Shown: piece after piece, positions 45,100 through 49,960 of the stretch
How positions within the stretch are numbered: the first letter of the stretch is position 1
How the letters are laid out: each line of letters starts with the position of its first letter
Source of the DNA: Mesorhizobium sp.
GTDB taxonomy: Bacteria; Pseudomonadota; Alphaproteobacteria; Rhizobiales; Rhizobiaceae
Reading direction: 5' to 3'
Assembly (NCBI GenBank): GCA_004017275.1
Contig: SAKE01000030.1
Coordinates: forward strand, 1 to 49,960
DNA: 49,960 nucleotides
The notes under the pieces: generated by a model
Databases searched by the model: none
What the model saw: the letters and a program-made list of their open reading frames with translations, nothing else
Told to the model about the DNA's origin: nothing
Made by a program: the position numbers and the translations under genes

Positions 45100-46017
45100 T
45101 CACAGCGGGGCAGCCATCCGAGATGCCTCCTGTATCATTATCTCCCGCATCCAGATGCTTGCCGGATCGCTATTGTGGAGGGCCGGCCATTGGAGGGTCT
45201 CGGTGAATGTGGGAAATGGCAGCGGAAGTTCGATAACCCGCAGGGGGAACGTTTTTTCGAAATGCCTGACCAGCCGTAAGGGCATGGTCGCTATACGAGC
45301 TGTGCCGGACACCATAGGTGGAATCATGCTGAAGCCCTGCACGGCGACCTCGACACGTCTCTTAAGGCCATGCTCAAGCAAAAACCATTCCTCGATAGAC
45401 GGCTTCATCGTACGCCCGAACCTGACCGCGACGTGCCTCATCGACATGTATCTCTCGAATGTAAGCTGCTGTGGCAGCTGCTTGTTTGTGGGACAGCCTA
45501 CGCACACGAGCTTCTCGTCAAACAGCGCAACGCTTGAATGCACACTCGACGTGAACATATCCGGTAGAATTAGAAAATCGACGTCACCGCGCCGGAGAAG
45601 CTCATCGGGGCTATCGTCGACAGGCAGCAGTTCGAAGCTGACGGCGGGGGCTTCCCGTGAAATACGCTCCACAAGCTTTTCGAAAAACACGAGCGTGACG
45701 AAATCGGAAAGAATGATCCTGAAGAGGCGATCGGCTCGAGCTGGGTCAAACGGATCCGAAGAAATAATCGAGCACTGGATGTGCTGGAGAGCGTCGCGAA
45801 CTGCGGGGGCAAATGCTGCCGCACGCGGGGTTAGAAATCGTTCGCGACCTCTTATCGTAAACAGTTCATCGCGGAAATAATCGCGCAGTCGGGCGACGGC
45901 CGCACTCATGGCGGGCTGACTCAGGTTGATCCTGCGTGCCGCCGCCGAGAGATTACGCTCCGTCAGGAGTGCGTCGAGCACAACGAGGAGATTTAGATCA
46001 AGTCCTTTGAAACGCAT
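45100..46017 (-). CDS. nodD: NodD, LysR-type flavonoid-responsive activator
   Basis: NodD binds nod boxes and, with plant flavonoids, switches on the nod operons. The 305-residue protein starts MRFKGLDLNLLVVLDALLTE, has the LysR helix-turn-helix AAARRINLSQPAMSAAVARL and family-typical DFVTLVFFEKLVERI, VDFLILPDMF and GTARIATMPLRLVRHF. The ATG at 46015-46017 matches the conserved NodD start; the longer frame adds 14 codons that lie over the nod box. It reads away from nod box 3 and converges with the isomerase-like gene. It is the only intact nodD visible. Confidence 0.96.
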   Translation of the reverse strand: MRFKGLDLNLLVVLDALLTERNLSAAARRINLSQPAMSAAVARLRDYFRDELFTIRGRERFLTPRAAAFAPAVRDALQHIQCSIISSDPFDPARADRLFRIILSDFVTLVFFEKLVERISREAPAVSFELLPVDDSPDELLRRGDVDFLILPDMFTSSVHSSVALFDEKLVCVGCPTNKQLPQQLTFERYMSMRHVAVRFGRTMKPSIEEWFLLEHGLKRRVEVAVQGFSMIPPMVSGTARIATMPLRLVRHFEKTFPLRVIELPLPFPTFTETLQWPALHNSDPASIWMREIMIQEASRMAAPL

Positions 46018-46026
46018 GTCATCAGC

Positions 46027-46075
46027 CATCCATGGGATGGATGCCTTTAACCGAAACAAACGACTTTAACAATTT
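46027..46075 (+). promoter_or_regulatory. nod box 3 (beside intact nodD)
   Basis: CATCCATGGGATGGATG, then ACCGAAACAAACGACTTTAAC, match the nod box with a few departures. It faces right, towards a stretch with no recognisable gene before the IS110-type element, so its target is missing or noncoding. It may also serve in nodD autoregulation. Confidence 0.8.
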
Positions 46076-46719
46076 AGCATTCTTGCAATCTTTTGTCGCA
46101 AAAAGTTTATGATGGATGACGTAAAGGTCCGACATATGAGCCGCGTGATCTGCCGAAGCGAGCAATCGTTCGTACTGTGCAGGTCAGAGATTGGCAGTTT
46201 GAAACGCCGGGCCGATGGCGCCGGGCTATCAACCAGCGTCTTCGGCGGCCCCGACCTAGCTAGGCGTGGAACCTAATAGGGTGCACCCTTCCAGTCCGAG
46301 GCGACTGATGGGCGGTTTGATCCTAAGCTGCCGTGAGGCCTGTGCCAATTGTATCGGCGAAGCCAATGCAGCAGTCCGGCAGCGTTTTTGAGAGCTGTTG
46401 TAGGCTCGGCCTAAGCCCATTGGCGCAAGCCTGTCTGAACGAAGCGCTTGGCCTTGCCGCTATCCGGTATGTGATCTGTGGTGCCTTTTCGTCCTGCTGT
46501 TCTTGTTTTGGAACGCCCTTATGGTGAGCCCATCCGGGACGTGGGGCACCGGGAGCACAAAGGTGCAGGCAGGCCGTCAATAGACCGTGGGCTGAGAGCC
46601 CGAGCTCGTTACATGGCCGCCCCTCGCGACTTTCCCGGATGCGCTGCGAGCGCGGATCAGTAGATGTCGTGTTGCCCGCCAGCTCCCGTCTTTGACCGAG
46701 CCAAGAAGGAGGAACGGGC
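46076..46719. other. Region between nod box 3 and the IS110-type transposase
   Basis: About 640 bases without a convincing gene. The right part (about 46490-46719) probably belongs to the left end of the IS110-type element, where that family keeps its noncoding (bridge RNA) region. No exact ends or target duplications could be fixed. Confidence 0.4.
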
Positions 46720-47942
46720 ATGCTTATCATCGGACTGGATATTCACCGCGCCTTCGCCGAAGCAGTGGCATGGGAGGAGGGCAGGTTCAGGCGACTCGGC
46801 CGCGTCGACATGCGGCGCGATCTGCTGGCGGCGTTCGCCGCGAAGCTGTCGCCGAACGATGTCGGGGTGATCGAGGCCACCGGCAACGCGACGTCCGCTG
46901 CAGCTGTGGTTGCGCCGCATGTGAAGAAGGTGGGGATCGCCAACCCGAAACAGGTGTTTATCGTTGCCTATGCCAAGATCAAAACGACGATCGACGCCGA
47001 CGTTCTTGCGCAGCTCTATGCCAGCGGCTTCTTGCCAGAAGTCTGGATTGCGGACGAGCCGACGCAGGCTCTGCGTCGACAGGTGACACGGCGCAATCAG
47101 ATTGTCCGACAGAGATCTCGATTGAAGAGCGTCATCCAGTCGATCCTTCATAGCCACCTGATCCCGTCCTGCCCGCATGCCGACCTGTGCGGCGCCAAGG
47201 GTCGGACCTGGTTAATCGAGCAGGTCGTACCGCAGGACGAGCGCCTCGCGATCGATGGGCATCTGCGCGAGTTCGACCGATTGGGCGAAGACCTCCAGGT
47301 CATCGAACGCGATCTTGTCCGCTCGGCTCTCGAGGATGAAGGCGTGAAGCGGCTGATGACCATTCCCGGCGTCGACATCACCGTCGCGCTGGCGATGAAG
47401 GCGGCGATCGGCGACGTGTCGCGCTTCGACGATCCGCAGAAGCTCGTGACTATCTCGGGTTGAACCCAAGCGTCCGGCAGTCCGGCCAGGTCCGGCCTAC
47501 CATGGGCGGATCACCAAGCAAGGCCGTGGTCATGCGCGCGGCATGCTCGTCGAGGCGGCCTGGGCGGCCGCTCGTGCTCCCGGACCGTTGCGAGCCTTCT
47601 CCCTGCGGCGTGCGAGCCCGGCGCGGACAGCATGTCGCGGCCGTGGCAACCGCACGCAAACTCTCTGTCGTGATCTGGCATCTGTTGAGAAGGGCGAGAG
47701 TTACGCGTGGGCTCGACCCTCCCTGCATGCCAAGAAGCTTGCGCGATGTGGAACTCAAGGCCGGGAGCAAGGCTGTGCGCGGCCAAAAGGGAGCGCACGC
47801 CTACAACATAAAGAGCCACCGGGAAGAAGAGCGCCGCTGGGTGGAGCAGGCCGAGGGCGCCTATGCACGCCTCGTCGCCGGTTGGAACCCACGAGGTCCG
47901 AAGAGGGTAGGCACGGATGCCGCAAACGAGGCGCGACGATAG
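46720..47942 (+). pseudogene. Degenerate IS110-family transposase
   Basis: The N-terminal part is intact: IIGLDIHRAFAEAVAWEEG (RuvC-like first Asp), VGVIEATGNAT, KTTIDADVLAQLYASGFLP and RLMTIPGVDITVALAMKAA. The frame stops at 47461-47463 where YLGLNPSVRQSG is expected. The rest continues in other frames (GRITKQGRGHARGMLVEAAW, then VATARKLSVVIWHLL and REEERRWVEQAEGAYARLV). At least three frameshifts are needed. DEDD-type recombinases of this family act with a bridge RNA. This copy should be inactive. Confidence 0.85.
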
Positions 47943-48387
47943 AAGCTGCGCGGCAGGGCTCTCATCTCGGACCCTGCTCTTCGCCACGCGGTCGTCCGTG
48001 CGCGACAGGAGAATAGCGCAGATTTATCAAAAAGGCTCTTGTCGATCACATCAGTGGTCTTGGGCGCTGTACGGCCGGGTGAAGACTTTGCAGGTGGCCC
48101 GGAAAGCGTTTGACCTGTAGCGAAGCAATTGTCGTCATTACGCGCTCGACCCGGGCGCCCAGCTTGGCATAAGGGCTACGTGGCCTCAGGAAGCGTCGCC
48201 AATGCAGACCATGGACGAATTCCCAGCCGATGCCGAGATGCCGGTCGACCGTGCCTGTCGCCGTCCGGTGATGCGATGCCCCCGAGCGGATGAGTTCGCC
48301 CCGGATGCTCCCGGTCACGACGCACGGGTTCGGGTTCCAAGGCGCTCAGTTTTGTTCGCGCCCAATCGGTGTAGGACGCGGCAGAAA
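47943..48387. other. Gene-poor stretch between the IS110-type remnant and nodD remnant 3
   Basis: Short frames occur on both strands (for instance minus strand 48046-48318) but none shows a recognisable family. The right IS end may lie here. Confidence 0.4.
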
Positions 48388-48716
48388 TACGAGCGTGACG
48401 AAATCGGAAAGAATGATCCTGAAGCGGCGATTCGGTAGAGCCGGGTCAAACTATCCGACGAAATAAACGAGCACTGGATGGGCGGGAGAGCGTCGCGAAC
48501 TGGAGGGCAAGAGCTCCCGGACGCAGCGTTAAGTTTGAATACCTCCGCGGACATGGTCGCGAGCTCATCGCGCAAATAATCGAGCAGCCGAGCGCCGGCC
48601 GCACTCATGACCGGCTGGGCTCGGTTAATCCTGCATGCCGCGCCCATGAGGTTGCGCTCTGTCGGGAGTGCGTCGAGCACAACGAGGAGATGTAGTTCAC
48701 GACCTTTGAAACGCGT
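48388..48716 (-). pseudogene. nodD: nodD remnant 3 (N-terminal third)
   Basis: RFKGRELHLLVVLDALPTER and RINRAQPVMSAAGARLLDYL continue to sequence aligning with residues up to about 110 of the intact NodD. Small deletions scramble the frame near SGSSCPPVRDALPPIQCS. The native ATG has become ACG. DNA identity to the intact gene is clear up to 48388 and then ends abruptly. Confidence 0.85.
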
Positions 48717-48722
48717 GGTCAA

Positions 48723-48772
48723 CTATCCAAAGTGTGGATGCCTTTCATCGAAACAAACGATTTCATCAATGT
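48723..48772 (+). promoter_or_regulatory. nod box 4 (promoter of second nodFE)
   Basis: Same sequence as nod box 1 from TATCCAAAGTGTGGATG through ATCGAAACAAACGATTT, with one base change at the left edge. It faces the second nodF. Confidence 0.9.
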
Positions 48773-48872
48773 TCTGGAATCCTGCATGGGCAGAAGCACC
48801 TGACGCACACCGATGCCCCACTGCCTCATAGCGTGGCGAGCGTCTTAAGAAACCGCCCGAAAGGAGATTTTC

Positions 48873-49016
48873 ATGCGCTCTACCGGGCAGTGGAGTGCTG
48901 GGAAAGGGAGTTGCAACTGACCGGCCATGTCAAACTGTCCGACTTCTTCCGAGCCTATGGACAGACTGGGAGACGCGCACGGTGTAGCGGCTCACATCGT
49001 CATACTGCACCTACGC
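48873..49016 (+). pseudogene. nodA: nodA remnant 2, between nod box 4 and second nodF
   Basis: This is the better kept of the two remnants. After AAGGAG and ATG it gives MRSTGQW, then CWERELQLTGHVKLSDFFRA and YGQTG, then HGVAAHIVILH in shifted frames. Comparison with the intact nodA shows small deletions and a jump from residue about 33 to about 58. It cannot encode an acyltransferase. Confidence 0.8.
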
Positions 49017-49158
49017 CACACACCGGCCGGACCTGATCCGGCTTTATGAGCATTGGGCTTTGTCAGACGCACAAGCGTCGTGGCTTTCGCGACGCGGCGC
49101 GCCTCAGGAACTGAGCCGCGTCCAGGTCGAAACGCGGGAAAGAAAGACAGGAAACAGA

Positions 49159-49440
49159 ATGGCCGATCAATTCGCAACGGACGTCATTGCCCTGATCAAG
49201 AAACGCGCCGAGTCGGAGAGCGGTGAGGGAATGCCTGCGTCATTCGTCGGCGAGATAACAATCGCCACGGAACTGGACGCGCTCGGGTTCGATTCGCTGG
49301 GTTTGGCGGACGTCCTCTGGGATGTGGAGCAGGCCTACGGCATCAAGATCGACATGAACACGGCCGATGCCTGGTCCAATCTCAAGAATGTCGGCGACGT
49401 CGTGGAAGCCGTCCGCGGCTTGCTTGCGAAGGAGGCTTGA
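49159..49440 (+). CDS. nodF: NodF, nodulation-specific acyl carrier protein (copy 2)
   Basis: The protein is identical to copy 1 at 33121 (93 residues, phosphopantetheine Ser46). The same leader and the same abutting nodE start (TGA ATG) are present. If both copies are expressed, NodF would serve two different NodE proteins. Confidence 0.95.
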   Translation: MADQFATDVIALIKKRAESESGEGMPASFVGEITIATELDALGFDSLGLADVLWDVEQAYGIKIDMNTADAWSNLKNVGDVVEAVRGLLAKEA

Positions 49441-49960
49441 ATGGACAGGCGCGTCGTTATCACCGGAGTGGGCGGCCTGTGCGGACTGGGCACTGACGCC
49501 GCCTCTATGTGGAAAGAGATGCGCGAAGGCCGCTCCGCCATCGGCCCGCTCGCCAATTCCGAGCTTCATGACCTGGAGGGCATGACCGGCGCTGAGATCA
49601 AGGCGCTGCCCGAGCACGACATCGATCGCAAGCAGCTCGTCTCCATGGCCCGCTTCAGCTTGCTCGCCGTGCTTGCAGCGCGCGAAGCCATGCGGCAGGC
49701 CGGACTTTCCTGCGACGAAGGGAATGCCCATCGCTTCGGCGCTACAGTGGGCGTCGGCGGCTTGGGCTGGGATGTAATGGAGGAAACTTACCGGGCCCTC
49801 CTTTTGGACGGCGCGAGGCGAGTTGGCATCCTCGCTGTACCCAAAACGATGCCAAGCGCCGCCGCCGGCCAGGTGAGCTTGCGCCTCGGCTTGCGCGGGC
49901 CGGTGTTCGGGGTGACCTCCGCATGTGCCTCGGCCAACCATGCGATCGCCTCGGCGGTGG
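49441..49960 (+). CDS. nodE: NodE, beta-ketoacyl synthase (copy 2, N-terminal part; cut by window end)
   Basis: About 173 residues are visible, including the catalytic Cys in TSACASANHAI. The first 57 residues nearly match copy 1. Residues 58-70 differ (EHDIDRKQLVSMAR). Residues about 107-147 are a different allele (GGLGWDVMEETYRALLLDGA, then VPKTMPSAAAGQVSLRLG). The catalytic region afterwards is again identical. The variable block sits in the part of ketosynthases that shapes the dimer interface and acyl pocket, so a different acyl preference is possible. Confidence 0.93.
   Translation, partial: MDRRVVITGVGGLCGLGTDAASMWKEMREGRSAIGPLANSELHDLEGMTGAEIKALPEHDIDRKQLVSMARFSLLAVLAAREAMRQAGLSCDEGNAHRFGATVGVGGLGWDVMEETYRALLLDGARRVGILAVPKTMPSAAAGQVSLRLGLRGPVFGVTSACASANHAIASAV

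Larger units (their letters stand above)
48595..49960 (+). repeat. Direct repeat, copy 2 (continues past the window)
   Basis: It corresponds to 32620 onward. It keeps about 50 bases and 12 bases that copy 1 has lost, so it is closer to the ancestral form in the leader. The nodF parts are practically identical. In nodE, high identity resumes after the mosaic block at about 49880 and continues to the window end. Confidence 0.9.

Noticed and set aside
1..49960. CRISPR arrays and tRNA or rRNA genes
   Set aside because: No regularly spaced repeat array and no convincing tRNA cloverleaf or rRNA sequence was seen on either strand; a tRNAscan or Infernal run would settle this.

Overview
The window reads as part of the symbiosis island of a Mesorhizobium-like alphaproteobacterium. 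It carries a complete set of nodulation genes (nodFE, nodABC, nodIJ, nodH, nodD) with nod boxes. Around them lie many fragments of broken genes, an IS110-type element, and the high-GC, mosaic composition usual for such islands. The genus is inferred from gene content; there is no rRNA or tRNA to anchor it.

Layout. 1-1,132: the 5' half of thiC on the minus strand behind a TPP riboswitch. 1,133-4,560: mostly gene debris, with one plausible small gene (2,151-2,414) and a frameshifted scpB remnant. 4,542-5,599: a DUF433/DUF5615 (VapB/VapC-like) toxin-antitoxin pair. 5,621-23,697: a defence-type block. It contains (i) a minus-strand three-gene operon of a 1,987-residue helicase-nuclease, an SbcD/Mre11-like nuclease and an SbcC/Rad50-like ATPase; (ii) a divergent RloC-like zinc-hook ATPase; (iii) a broken restriction-endonuclease gene; and (iv) a tightly packed plus-strand operon of a calcineurin-type phosphoesterase, an ORC/CDC6-like ATPase and an unrecognised two-half protein. 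I did not recognise (i) or (iv) as any named defence system, so they are the best candidates for something undescribed.

23,700-32,520: housekeeping and accessory genes (a small membrane protein, a methyltransferase, gltD, a TauD-type dioxygenase) mixed with remnants of an M16 peptidase, a sugar-binding protein, a cysteine synthase, a multicopper oxidase and others.

32,548-49,960: the nodulation region. Four nod boxes occur, and each has an intact or decayed nodD on its left reading the other way. Nod box 1 leads to a nodA remnant, then nodF-nodE. Nod box 2 leads to nodA-nodB-nodC-(nodS remnant)-nodI-nodJ-nodH. Nod box 3 lies by the intact nodD. Nod box 4 leads to a second nodA remnant and a second nodF-nodE, cut by the window end. 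The two nodFE modules are long direct repeats about 16 kb apart. Their nodE genes are almost identical except in short mosaic segments. Together these genes predict a lipochitooligosaccharide with a special (probably unsaturated) acyl chain (NodFE, NodA), a chitin backbone (NodC, NodB), 6-O-sulfation (NodH), and export by NodIJ. Between nodH and nodD sit dctA, with a consensus sigma-54 promoter, a LacI-type regulator and a sugar-phosphate isomerase-like gene.
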